From Nitrospinaceae bacterium (GTDB lineage Bacteria > Nitrospinota > Nitrospinia > Nitrospinales > VA-1), in assembly GCA_029261435.1 (NCBI GenBank), contig JAJDBI010000265.1:1-17327 (forward strand): a DNA stretch of 17,327 nt, written 5' to 3'. The translations under genes were made by a program, and so were the position numbers. Positions 6,398 through 13,605 of the stretch are shown piece after piece; the stretch's first letter is position 1; each line of letters starts with the position of its first letter. Under the pieces are notes generated by a model. The model was not told the origin of the DNA. It was given only the letters and a program-made list of their open reading frames with translations, and searched no databases.

Positions 6398-7822
6398 ATG
6401 TTATTTAATTCTCTCACATTCATCGTTTTTTTTATCATTGTCCTTGGTCTTCACTACACGGTTCGGTCGTGGCGAGTACAAAAATCCATCCTCCTTGCAG
6501 CCAGCTATATTTTTTACTCCGCTTGGAACCCACCGTTTGTCATTCTGCTCTGGGTATCAACGCTCGTTGACTGGTATGTCGCCAAAGCTTTGGGCGTTGA
6601 AGAGTCACAGGCAAAACGCAAATTGTTGCTATCCATCAGCCTGCTCACTAACCTTGGGCTCCTTGGGTTTTTCAAATATGGTGAGTTCCTGCTGGAAAAC
6701 TTTGTTGAAGTGATACAACTGGCGGGGATTCCGTTTGAAGCGGCATCACCGAATATTATTCTACCCGTTGGAATTTCGTTTTACACTTTCCAGACTCTTT
6801 CCTACACGCTTGATGTTTATTTTAAAAAGGCAAAACCCTGTCATTCCTTTTTGGACTTTGCTCTCTATGTGACATTCTTTCCGCAATTGGTGGCGGGTCC
6901 TATCGTACGTGCCATTGATTTTTTACCGCAATGCCTGAAGCCGCGACGTGCCACGAGAGATCAGTTTGGCTGGGGGCTTTATTTCGTTACATTGGGATTG
7001 TTCCAGAAAGTGGTTCTGGCAGATGGCCTGCTATCGTCACCCGCTGATACGATTTTCAGTCATAGCGACAGTAGTATTTATTTCTTTGATGCGTGGTTGG
7101 GGTTACTTGCCTTTTCAGCGCAAATTTTTTGCGATTTTGCTGGTTATTCCACCTGTGCTATCGGAGTTGCATTATGTCTCGGATTCATTCTGCCGGATAA
7201 TTTTCGTTCTCCCTATGCCGCGGTAGGGTTTTCAGATTTTTGGCGGCGCTGGCATATCTCTCTCTCTAGCTGGTTGCGCGATTATTTGTATATTCCTCTT
7301 GGTGGTAATCAGCATGGGACACTGCGAACATTGCTCAACCTCATGTTCACCATGTTTTTGGGGGGACTCTGGCATGGCGCATCCTGGACTTTCGTTGCAT
7401 GGGGATTGCTGCACGGTAGCTATCTCGTGGTGGAGCATTTATTGCGACAAAATTTTCCTGATATTGAATGGGTGAAAACCATGATGGGGCGGTTTGTATT
7501 GGGTTTGTTTACCTTCATCCTTGTTAGCCTCGCCTGGGTATTTTTTCGTGCGGTCGATTTTCCCACTGCCTGGAGTTTACTGGGTTCTCTGTTTAATTTT
7601 ACAGGTGAGGGGGCGCAATTACTTCCCACGCTGGAGATTCTGCAGGTCGTGGTTGTGCTGGCTGGACTGCTTTCATCGCATTGGTATTTACATGAAAAAC
7701 GATTAGAGCACGCTGTGCAGGATATGCCTGGCTGGTGGATAGTTGTAGTTTGGACAGCGATGTTGTGTACCTTAATCTTAATGCAAGGAGGAGGCAATGC
7801 CTTCATCTACTTCCAGTTTTAA
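6398..7822 (+). CDS. MBOAT-family O-acyltransferase (AlgI-like)
   Basis: This 474-aa polytopic membrane protein belongs to the MBOAT family, like AlgI and DltB. These proteins move acyl groups (usually acetyl) across the inner membrane onto extracytoplasmic polymers. Characteristic blocks are LPVGISFYTFQTLSY (about 122-136), FFPQLVAGPI (about 160-169), FWRRWHISLSSWLRDYLYIP (281-300, His286) and GGLWHGASWTF (322-332) with the presumed catalytic His326. There are about ten hydrophobic segments and the length is typical. Its 3' end overlaps the SGNH-like gene by 26 nt, matching the AlgI-AlgJ/X or PatA-PatB type pairing. The substrate polymer is not identifiable, because no polysaccharide synthase is in the window. 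The ATG has no clear ribosome site. Confidence 0.93.
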   Translation: MLFNSLTFIVFFIIVLGLHYTVRSWRVQKSILLAASYIFYSAWNPPFVILLWVSTLVDWYVAKALGVEESQAKRKLLLSISLLTNLGLLGFFKYGEFLLENFVEVIQLAGIPFEAASPNIILPVGISFYTFQTLSYTLDVYFKKAKPCHSFLDFALYVTFFPQLVAGPIVRAIDFLPQCLKPRRATRDQFGWGLYFVTLGLFQKVVLADGLLSSPADTIFSHSDSSIYFFDAWLGLLAFSAQIFCDFAGYSTCAIGVALCLGFILPDNFRSPYAAVGFSDFWRRWHISLSSWLRDYLYIPLGGNQHGTLRTLLNLMFTMFLGGLWHGASWTFVAWGLLHGSYLVVEHLLRQNFPDIEWVKTMMGRFVLGLFTFILVSLAWVFFRAVDFPTAWSLLGSLFNFTGEGAQLLPTLEILQVVVVLAGLLSSHWYLHEKRLEHAVQDMPGWWIVVVWTAMLCTLILMQGGGNAFIYFQF

Positions 7823-8897
7823 AACCTACGAGCTTAAACGGATCGTACCCAATCATCATTGGGTGTTGCTGGCCATGGTAACCGTTGCGCTCACGGTGGC
7901 ACTGACACTGGGCTGGGAACTATATTGTCGACATTTAGGCTATGCGCCTAGCTTGAACGATACAGAAGACTTGTGGTCCAGTCGACGTACTTTGATCGAT
8001 GAGGACCCAAACCGGACTGTAGTGATCGGAGCGTCACGAGTGTTGTTCGACTTCAATTTGGATGTTTATGAAAAGGCAATGGGAGAACGTCCTTTGCAAC
8101 TTGCTACAGTTGGTACCAACCCGGGAGCTTATCTCCAAGACCTGGCGGATCACACTGAATTTTCGGGGACGGTTATTGTAGGGGTCGTTCCCAGTCTGTT
8201 TTTTGCTCCCGGCGGACCGCCTGCGAAAAGTCCAGAGAACCACCTGAAACGATACCGGGGTTGGAGCCCGACCCAGCGGATGGGCCATTTTCTCGGTATG
8301 ATACTGGAGCGACGATTGTCATTTATAAATCAGGAAGATCTCACCCTCAAACAACTGTTACTCAAGTTGAAGCTGCCGGAGCGAAAAAAATTTAAAGCTC
8401 ACCCTGATCTTCCTCCATACTTTTATCAGGTTGATGAAGAGCGGCAGGGAAGCATGACCGATATGGCCGAAAACGATATTGTTCTGCAAAAACGGATTCA
8501 GCAGATATGGCTGCCTTTGTTCAGACCTCCGCCATCACCTGAGGGTAAAACCCGGGAACAAGTCGATGCAGACCGGGATAAGGTGGTAAATGGAATTTTG
8601 GAGAAAACCAAATCCCGCGTTGACAAAATCAGAAGCCGGGGTGGAAAGGTGATTTTTTTGCGCCTGCCTTCTACCTCAGAATTGCGCGACATTGAAAATA
8701 AGTACACCCCACGAGCCGATTATTGGGATCGAATTCTACAGATTACTGCTGCTTCGGGAATTCACTTTGAGGATTATACAGAGTTGAGTGGATTCGATTG
8801 TCCTGAATGGTCGCACCTGAGCAAGCAGGATGCTGCCGAGTTCACCCGGAGATTGATGCCGTTGTTTCAGGATTTACGCAAGGCGGGAGAAATGTGA
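7797..8897 (+). CDS. SGNH-like protein paired with MBOAT acyltransferase
   Basis: This 366-aa protein has one N-terminal membrane anchor (about residues 22-40) and a probably periplasmic SGNH-hydrolase-like domain. The block I serine is Ser80 in VVIGASRVLFDFN. A possible block II/III region is ATVGTNPG (103-110), where Gly and Asn fit oxyanion-hole positions. The block V His is His340 in EWSHLS. The residue three before that His is Glu337 rather than the usual Asp; Asp334 is nearby. Such partners take the acyl group from the MBOAT protein and transfer it to the polymer. Translation starts inside the MBOAT gene at an ATG with a strong AAGGAGGAGG site (about 7785-7794), so the two are coupled. 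No exact family was recognised, and the acyl acceptor is unknown. Confidence 0.82.
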   Translation: MPSSTSSFKTYELKRIVPNHHWVLLAMVTVALTVALTLGWELYCRHLGYAPSLNDTEDLWSSRRTLIDEDPNRTVVIGASRVLFDFNLDVYEKAMGERPLQLATVGTNPGAYLQDLADHTEFSGTVIVGVVPSLFFAPGGPPAKSPENHLKRYRGWSPTQRMGHFLGMILERRLSFINQEDLTLKQLLLKLKLPERKKFKAHPDLPPYFYQVDEERQGSMTDMAENDIVLQKRIQQIWLPLFRPPPSPEGKTREQVDADRDKVVNGILEKTKSRVDKIRSRGGKVIFLRLPSTSELRDIENKYTPRADYWDRILQITAASGIHFEDYTELSGFDCPEWSHLSKQDAAEFTRRLMPLFQDLRKAGEM

Positions 8898-8913
8898 AGT
8901 GGGGAAATAAATA

Positions 8914-9600
8914 TTATATCTTGCTCCCCATCCAGACCACACGACCTAGTATATGGAGTTTTTCCATATCTTTTGATGGCAGGACCTGTTCTCTTGAGAC
9001 GTGAGTATTGTCGCCACGAATCACCACGGAGCCGTTCAATAACCATTCTATTCGTTTAACCATCAGCCCATCCTCCAGATTGATTAAGTAGATGCCTTCT
9101 CCATTCACCTGTGATTTGCTTCGATCAATGAGAAGCAGGTCGCCGGAATGAATGGTTGGCTCCATTGAATCTCCTATAGAATGAACGAGAAGTAAGTTTT
9201 TTGGGTTGGTGCCCAGCTCCTTATGAACCCAGTCTTCCTTGAAAGCAAGATGATCGACAATCTGCTCTGAATTGATAACAGGACCACCTTCGATAGAGGC
9301 TTCAATATTGTATCGAGGCACAAGCACAAAACCCTCCATATTGGAATGCGATGAGCCCGGGGATGGGTAACAATACTCCTCCTTGATTTGCATTTCTCCT
9401 TCTCCGCTGAGCAACCAACCAGGATTGCACTCGACCACTTTAGCCAGTCTGGCCAGAAAATCGGAGGCTGGAACCCGCTTCCCAGTTTCATAGTGGTTCA
9501 TCGTGGGGAGTGAAATACTCAATTTTTTAGCCAAATATTTCTGCGTGAAGCCCTTTGACTTTCTTGATAGCAGTATTCGTTTATTAATTAAATTAGTCAT
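8914..9600 (-). CDS. XRE-family repressor with S24 (LexA/cI-like) peptidase domain
   Basis: This 228-aa protein has an N-terminal helix-turn-helix (about residues 5-57; FTQKYLAKKLSISLPTMNHY is the HTH) and a C-terminal S24 domain (about 92-228). The presumed catalytic pair is Ser145 in GDSMEPT and Lys182 in GLMVKRIE. The architecture is that of phage cI/C2 repressors, which bind operators as dimers and inactivate themselves by cleavage on RecA activation. The region where such proteins carry the Ala-Gly or Cys-Gly cleavage site reads ASIEGG (101-106) and has no such dipeptide, so self-cleavage is doubtful. It is divergent from a small coiled-coil gene, with overlapping promoters that probably allow autoregulation. 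No ribosome site precedes the ATG, so translation may be weak. No phage structural genes are nearby. Confidence 0.9.
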   Translation of the reverse strand: MTNLINKRILLSRKSKGFTQKYLAKKLSISLPTMNHYETGKRVPASDFLARLAKVVECNPGWLLSGEGEMQIKEEYCYPSPGSSHSNMEGFVLVPRYNIEASIEGGPVINSEQIVDHLAFKEDWVHKELGTNPKNLLLVHSIGDSMEPTIHSGDLLLIDRSKSQVNGEGIYLINLEDGLMVKRIEWLLNGSVVIRGDNTHVSREQVLPSKDMEKLHILGRVVWMGSKI

Positions 9601-9615
9601 TTGTTTTAAAATTTG

Positions 9616-9643
9616 TTGACATAATTATTGATATAGCTATATT
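9616..9643 (+). promoter_or_regulatory. Promoter of the 60-aa coiled-coil gene
   Basis: TTGACA (9616-9621, perfect -35) and TATATT (9638-9643) are separated by 16 bp; TATTAT (9640-9645) at 18 bp is an alternative -10. The transcript would start near 9650 with a leader of about 80 nt. Confidence 0.6.
9631..9642. promoter_or_regulatory. Palindromic operator candidate
   Basis: ATATAGCTATAT is a perfect 12-bp palindrome lying across the -10 regions of both divergent promoters. It is the likeliest binding site for the adjacent repressor dimer. A second, wider inverted repeat brackets it: ATTATTGAT (9624-9632) and ATCAATAAT (9663-9671). AT-richness raises the chance level. Confidence 0.5.
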
Positions 9644-9667
9644 ATGCTGGTTGGTATGAATAATCAA
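9639..9667 (-). promoter_or_regulatory. Promoter of the repressor gene
   Basis: On the minus strand TTGATT (9662-9667) and TAATAT (9639-9644) are separated by 17 bp. The transcript would start near 9632, giving a leader of about 30 nt. This promoter faces the plus-strand one and overlaps it. Confidence 0.45.
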
Positions 9668-9731
9668 TAATATTTTTTTCAGTTTCAGCATTTTGATATG
9701 GCAAATTGCAAATAAACAAAGGAGCAGAGTT

Positions 9732-9914
9732 ATGGAACCGAATGATCAAGGGGTAGATTGGAGAGAAGTTGCTTTTTTATTAAACGGAGCCAACGAAATG
9801 CTTGTGGAAAGAATTGATAAATTGAATCTGGAATACTCGAAGCTTGTGGTTCGACATGAAAAAATGAAGGAGTTGTCGTCATCTGTAAAAAAATGCTTGA
9901 GCCAGAACAATTGA
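9732..9914 (+). CDS. Small coiled-coil protein divergent from repressor, 60 aa
   Basis: I do not recognise this 60-aa protein. The ATG at 9732 has a good AAAGGAG site 7 nt upstream, which decides the start against an upstream TTG at 9693. After an acidic start (EPNDQGVDWREV) the rest is one long helix with heptad-like hydrophobic spacing (LVERIDKLNLEYSKLVV), so it is probably a coiled coil and may oligomerise. One Cys is near the C-terminus. No membrane segment or toxin motif is seen. Its position opposite the repressor, sharing the promoter region, suggests it is the repressor's target and perhaps its antagonist; this is inference. Its stop lies 22 bp from the convergent end of mltG. Confidence 0.7.
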   Translation: MEPNDQGVDWREVAFLLNGANEMLVERIDKLNLEYSKLVVRHEKMKELSSSVKKCLSQNN

Positions 9915-9936
9915 CCGAGCCCCATTATTAATGGAG

Positions 9937-10962
9937 TTACCGTCGTGAATTGATCTTCCTCAATTGATACTTTTGCACGGCCTGGTTATGCTCCTTCAAG
10001 GTGTTGGAAAAATGATGGCTGCCATTTTGTCGGGATACAAAATACAGATGGTCAGACTGTATCGGGGACATTGCTGCGACGATGGATTTGATGCCGGGGC
10101 TGGCGATAGGGCCGGGAGGTAACCCTTTATATCTATATGTATTGTAAGGTGAATCGATTTTCAAATCGCGTTTGCGGATATTACCATCAAATTTCTCTAT
10201 CGCGTAAATCACGGTTGGATCGGTTTGCAGGCGCATGTTTTTTCGTAACCGGTTATGAAAGACGGATGAGATCATTTTTCGTTCCGAGTCTAAACCGGTT
10301 TCTTTTTCTATCAGGGAAGCCAGTGTGATGATTTCGTGCCAGGAAAGAGAGCTCTCTTTGGCACTCTGCAATAGTTGAGCTTTTGAGATTTGATCTTTAA
10401 ATGTGTCAACCATCTTCCTTACAATTTTTGTTTCGGGCGTGAATTTGCTGAAATGGTATGTCTCCGGGAACAAATAACCTTCCAAACTGTCAGTGGGTAT
10501 ACCCAAAGATTGGATTAAGTCCTTATCCTGAGTTTGACGGATAAAAGTATCAGGGTTTGCCAGACCATGTTCTTGAAGAAGCGCAGCGATTTCTGTTATC
10601 CGGTAACCTTCAGGGATGGTGACAGGGTGAGGTACTGTTTTTCCAGATGTGATCCGAAGGATAATCTCTGTGGGGAGCATGGAGGGCGACAGGCTGAACT
10701 CTCCGACCATGACCTGTGTCTCTTTGTCCTGAATGTAGGCAATGGCCTGAAAAGCACTGGGACTGCGGATCAATCCCCGGTTGGATAGTTCAAGAGCTAC
10801 CTGCTTCAAGGTCATTCCAGGTTGAACTTCAAAGATAGTGGTGCGGCTATCATCGCTGGCCGGTTGGGATCCTTGATAGTAAAAAACACTTATCACGACC
10901 CATATCAATGCCAAAAGACCCCAGAACCCAGTGAGGAAAATTCTTTTTATCCAGCGCTGCAT
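9937..10962 (-). CDS. mltG: Endolytic murein transglycosylase MltG
   Basis: This 341-aa protein is MltG (YceG-like), an inner-membrane lytic transglycosylase that cuts nascent peptidoglycan glycan strands and so limits chain length. It has one N-terminal membrane segment (about residues 9-28), a LysM-like subdomain (about 43-105, starting FEVQPGMTLKQVALEL) and the catalytic domain. The motif ASLIEKETG carries Glu219, equivalent to Glu218 of E. coli. VFHNRLRKNMRLQTDPTVIY and YNTYRYKGLPPGPIASPG are family signatures. Length is normal. It is the last gene of a minus-strand operon, 17 bp after hisC, which has no metabolic link to it. Confidence 0.95.
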   Translation of the reverse strand: MQRWIKRIFLTGFWGLLALIWVVISVFYYQGSQPASDDSRTTIFEVQPGMTLKQVALELSNRGLIRSPSAFQAIAYIQDKETQVMVGEFSLSPSMLPTEIILRITSGKTVPHPVTIPEGYRITEIAALLQEHGLANPDTFIRQTQDKDLIQSLGIPTDSLEGYLFPETYHFSKFTPETKIVRKMVDTFKDQISKAQLLQSAKESSLSWHEIITLASLIEKETGLDSERKMISSVFHNRLRKNMRLQTDPTVIYAIEKFDGNIRKRDLKIDSPYNTYRYKGLPPGPIASPGIKSIVAAMSPIQSDHLYFVSRQNGSHHFSNTLKEHNQAVQKYQLRKINSRR

Positions 10963-10979
10963 AAGTTTACGAATTTTGG

Positions 10980-12050
10980 TTATAGGGAGGTATTTCGTAA
11001 CTGATCGAGGAACTGATCATTTTCCTGTTTCGTTCCTATTGTCACGCGTAGACAGTTTTTTAATCTGGGGTGTGCATTCAGGTTCCGCAACAAAGTGCCA
11101 TTTTTTTTCAATTCATTGAAAAGTTTTTCACCACCATTTGGAGCCTGAAATAAAATGAAATTGGAGTCTGAGGGATAGGCAATTATGGACGACAGTTTTG
11201 ATAGCTCGTCCATTAGTCGACTTCGCTCTTCTACAATGGAATGAATCTGGTTTTTCACATGGGTGAAATTGTTGAGCAGCTCGGTAGCGACCCATTGGGA
11301 CAGGGTGTTTGAGTTATAGGGCAGACGGACCTTGTTAACCTGTTCCGCAAGTGTGCTTGGAAAAATGCCATAACCAATTCGGAGCCCCGCCAAACCAATT
11401 TTCGACAAACTCCTCAGAACAACCAGGTTGTTATGTTTTTCCATTTGTTTTAAAAAGGTTTTACCCGCAAAGTCATGATAGGCCTCATCAAGCACCACGA
11501 TGCCTTCGAACTGTTCGATGAGCTTTTGGATTTGCAGTTCGGAAAAGCAGTTGCCAGTCGGATTGTTGGGATAACTGATGAATACAAGGCGAGCCTTATA
11601 TTTAGCGAGAACTTCCAGAGCGGTTTGAGCTTCAAAATCCCAATTGTCATTGAGGGAAAAGTGGACAGGGGTCAAGCCCAGACACTTCGCAGTGATGCCA
11701 TACATGGCAAACGTCGGGTCCGGGAAGGCAATAGTATCTCCTTCGTCACAGAGGACCTGCATCAGGTATTGAATCAACTCGTCCGAACCGTTGCCAATAA
11801 TGATTTGCTCGGGAAGAGCCCCTGTTTTGTTGGCGATGGCTTGCTTCAGGTTTCTGCAGTCGGGGTCTGGATAACGATTAAGCTCGAAATCATCCAAACG
11901 TTGAAATATTTTTTTCAATAACTCTGGCGAAGGAGGGTAGGGGTTCTCATTGGCGTGCAACTTAATGCCTTCTTCCAGGTTTTCCACTTGATAGGCTTTC
12001 AGTCCTTTAACCTTGTCTCGGACCAGCTCCATAAGATCGACTTCAGACAT
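10980..12050 (-). CDS. hisC: Histidinol-phosphate aminotransferase
   Basis: HisC is a PLP-dependent, fold-type I aminotransferase that converts imidazole-acetol phosphate and glutamate to histidinol phosphate. Motifs: HANENPYPP near the N-terminus, YPNNPTG, DEAYHDF, and the PLP lysine in SLSKIGLAGLRIGYG (Lys217 counted from this start), with the phosphate-binding Arg in GLRIGY. The start at 12050 has GGAG 9 nt upstream and lies just after the gmk stop; an in-frame ATG at 12065 would add five residues and overlap gmk by 14 nt. Length is about 356 aa, normal for the family. No other his gene is present. Related enzymes act on aromatic amino acids, so the exact substrate is likely but not proved. 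Confidence 0.92.
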   Translation of the reverse strand: MSEVDLMELVRDKVKGLKAYQVENLEEGIKLHANENPYPPSPELLKKIFQRLDDFELNRYPDPDCRNLKQAIANKTGALPEQIIIGNGSDELIQYLMQVLCDEGDTIAFPDPTFAMYGITAKCLGLTPVHFSLNDNWDFEAQTALEVLAKYKARLVFISYPNNPTGNCFSELQIQKLIEQFEGIVVLDEAYHDFAGKTFLKQMEKHNNLVVLRSLSKIGLAGLRIGYGIFPSTLAEQVNKVRLPYNSNTLSQWVATELLNNFTHVKNQIHSIVEERSRLMDELSKLSSIIAYPSDSNFILFQAPNGGEKLFNELKKNGTLLRNLNAHPRLKNCLRVTIGTKQENDQFLDQLRNTSL

Positions 12051-12051
12051 G

Positions 12052-12675
12052 TCAATCGGCTCCATCTTTTAATATTGCTTCAATGTCGGGTGAGGTAGGG
12101 CGGTAATGCGAAGCTTTGACTTTTTCCGCTTGCAGGATAGAGAGAATATCATTCACTGTGTCTTCGACTACTTCGTTGGTTAGTACATAGTCGTACAACT
12201 TATAGTTTTTGACTTCGGCTCGCCCGTTCTGCATTCTTCGTTTAATGCTATCTTCCGTCTCGGTTCCTCTCTTCCTAAGGCGCCTTTCCAGTTCCTCCAT
12301 AGAAGGGGGAAGAATAATAATATATATCCCGGAGTATTCCAGTTTTCGTAAAGATTTAACTCCCTGGACGTCCAGCTCTATAATATTATTGTATCCGTTT
12401 TCAAGGTGCTCTTCTGAGGATTTTAAGGAAGTGCCATAATATTGACCATGAACCTCAGCCCATTCGAGAAACTCATTATTTTTAATTTTACTTTCGAAAT
12501 CTTCTTTAGAAGTGAAGAAATAGTCCTTACCTTCCTTTTCTCCTGCGCGAATTTGCCGAGTAGTATGAGATGTCGCAAACTTTAAGTCAGGCAAGTTTTC
12601 ACGTAAAAGCTTGATGAGAGTGGTTTTCCCTGTCCCGGAAGGGGCGGAAAGTATAAGGGCAAATCCTTTAGGCAT
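12052..12675 (-). CDS. gmk: Guanylate kinase
   Basis: Gmk phosphorylates GMP (and dGMP) with ATP in the cytoplasm, a step needed for GTP supply. The 207-aa protein has the P-loop APSGTGKTT (11-19), the GMP-binding part SHTTRQIRAGEKEGKDYFF (36-54), EWAEVHGQYYGTS (71-83) and LDVQG (101-105), plus lid residues near RRLRKRGTE. Length is normal. There is no clear ribosome site before the ATG. It follows yicC by 43 bp, a pairing common in bacteria. The usual downstream rpoZ is absent; hisC follows instead. Confidence 0.97.
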   Translation of the reverse strand: MPKGFALILSAPSGTGKTTLIKLLRENLPDLKFATSHTTRQIRAGEKEGKDYFFTSKEDFESKIKNNEFLEWAEVHGQYYGTSLKSSEEHLENGYNNIIELDVQGVKSLRKLEYSGIYIIILPPSMEELERRLRKRGTETEDSIKRRMQNGRAEVKNYKLYDYVLTNEVVEDTVNDILSILQAEKVKASHYRPTSPDIEAILKDGAD

Positions 12676-12718
12676 CGTAGAGGTTCTGAAAATTTAGTAA
12701 ATTTAAAATAATAATCAA

Positions 12719-13600
12719 TCACTCGATATTTGCTAACTGCTCACGTATTTTTTCAAGTGAGCTTTTTATTTCTATCACCAGTCTGGCCATTTCGGTATCG
12801 CTGGATTTTGAACCCATCGTGTTGACCTCGCGGTTGATCTCCTGAGTGATGAATTCCAGTTTTCTCCCGACAGGCTCTGCCGAATCAAACAATTTTCTGA
12901 ATTGATTCAGGTGACTGGTGAGCCGCGTAATTTCTTCGGTGATGTCACACCGGTCTGCCAGAATAGCGGTCTCCTGCGCCAGACGGGCCTCATCAACTTC
13001 AACGCCGTCATTGAGCAGTTTGATTTTTTCCTTAAGCCGTGTCTTATATTCCTGAATGACTTCGGGTTGTCGCTTTTCTATTTGCGCCGCATGCTTTTCG
13101 ATACTGTCAATACGTTCTGAAAGATCTTTTTGTAAATGAGACCCTTCCTCTTCGCGCATTTTCTGTAACGATGCGAGTGCGGACTCAGCCATATTCAAAA
13201 GCAGACTTTCTTTTGCCGGGTCGATGGCAATCGGTTCTATTTTGAATACATCGCGAAGACCGATCACAGAGTCAATGTGAACCTGCCCTTCAAGTCCCAA
13301 CGAAGTTTGAATTTCCTTCAAGGCTTTTACATATTGAGTTGCAAGCGGGAGGTTGGGTTTGACATCCCATTCCCCTGAACCGTCATTGGAGTTGGCCAGA
13401 GTAATGGTGATGTTGATGGAGCCTCGCGCGCAATGCGACTTAATAAGCTTTTTCAGGGATAGTTCCATATCCAGAAAAGCTTTAGGAAGGCGGGTATTGA
13501 TTTCTATAAAGCGGTTATTGACCGACCGGATTTCTGCCTTGTAGGAATAATCTCCATCCTGGCACTCCGCCCGGCCAAACCCGGTCATGCTATTCAGCAT
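12719..13600 (-). CDS. yicC: YicC-family endoribonuclease
   Basis: This 293-aa protein is YicC, a widespread family whose E. coli member is an endoribonuclease involved in small-RNA turnover and stationary-phase survival. The N-terminal signature MLNSMTGFGRAE is intact, as is the C-terminal block with EPVGRKLEFITQEINREVNT (about 240-259). A central helical, coiled-coil-prone stretch spans about 140-180. Length is normal. The ATG follows the reductase stop by 5 nt, with AAAAGG upstream, so it is translated from the same transcript. It precedes gmk, the usual neighbour. Confidence 0.96.
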   Translation of the reverse strand: MLNSMTGFGRAECQDGDYSYKAEIRSVNNRFIEINTRLPKAFLDMELSLKKLIKSHCARGSINITITLANSNDGSGEWDVKPNLPLATQYVKALKEIQTSLGLEGQVHIDSVIGLRDVFKIEPIAIDPAKESLLLNMAESALASLQKMREEEGSHLQKDLSERIDSIEKHAAQIEKRQPEVIQEYKTRLKEKIKLLNDGVEVDEARLAQETAILADRCDITEEITRLTSHLNQFRKLFDSAEPVGRKLEFITQEINREVNTMGSKSSDTEMARLVIEIKSSLEKIREQLANIE

Positions 13601-13605
13601 TCAGT

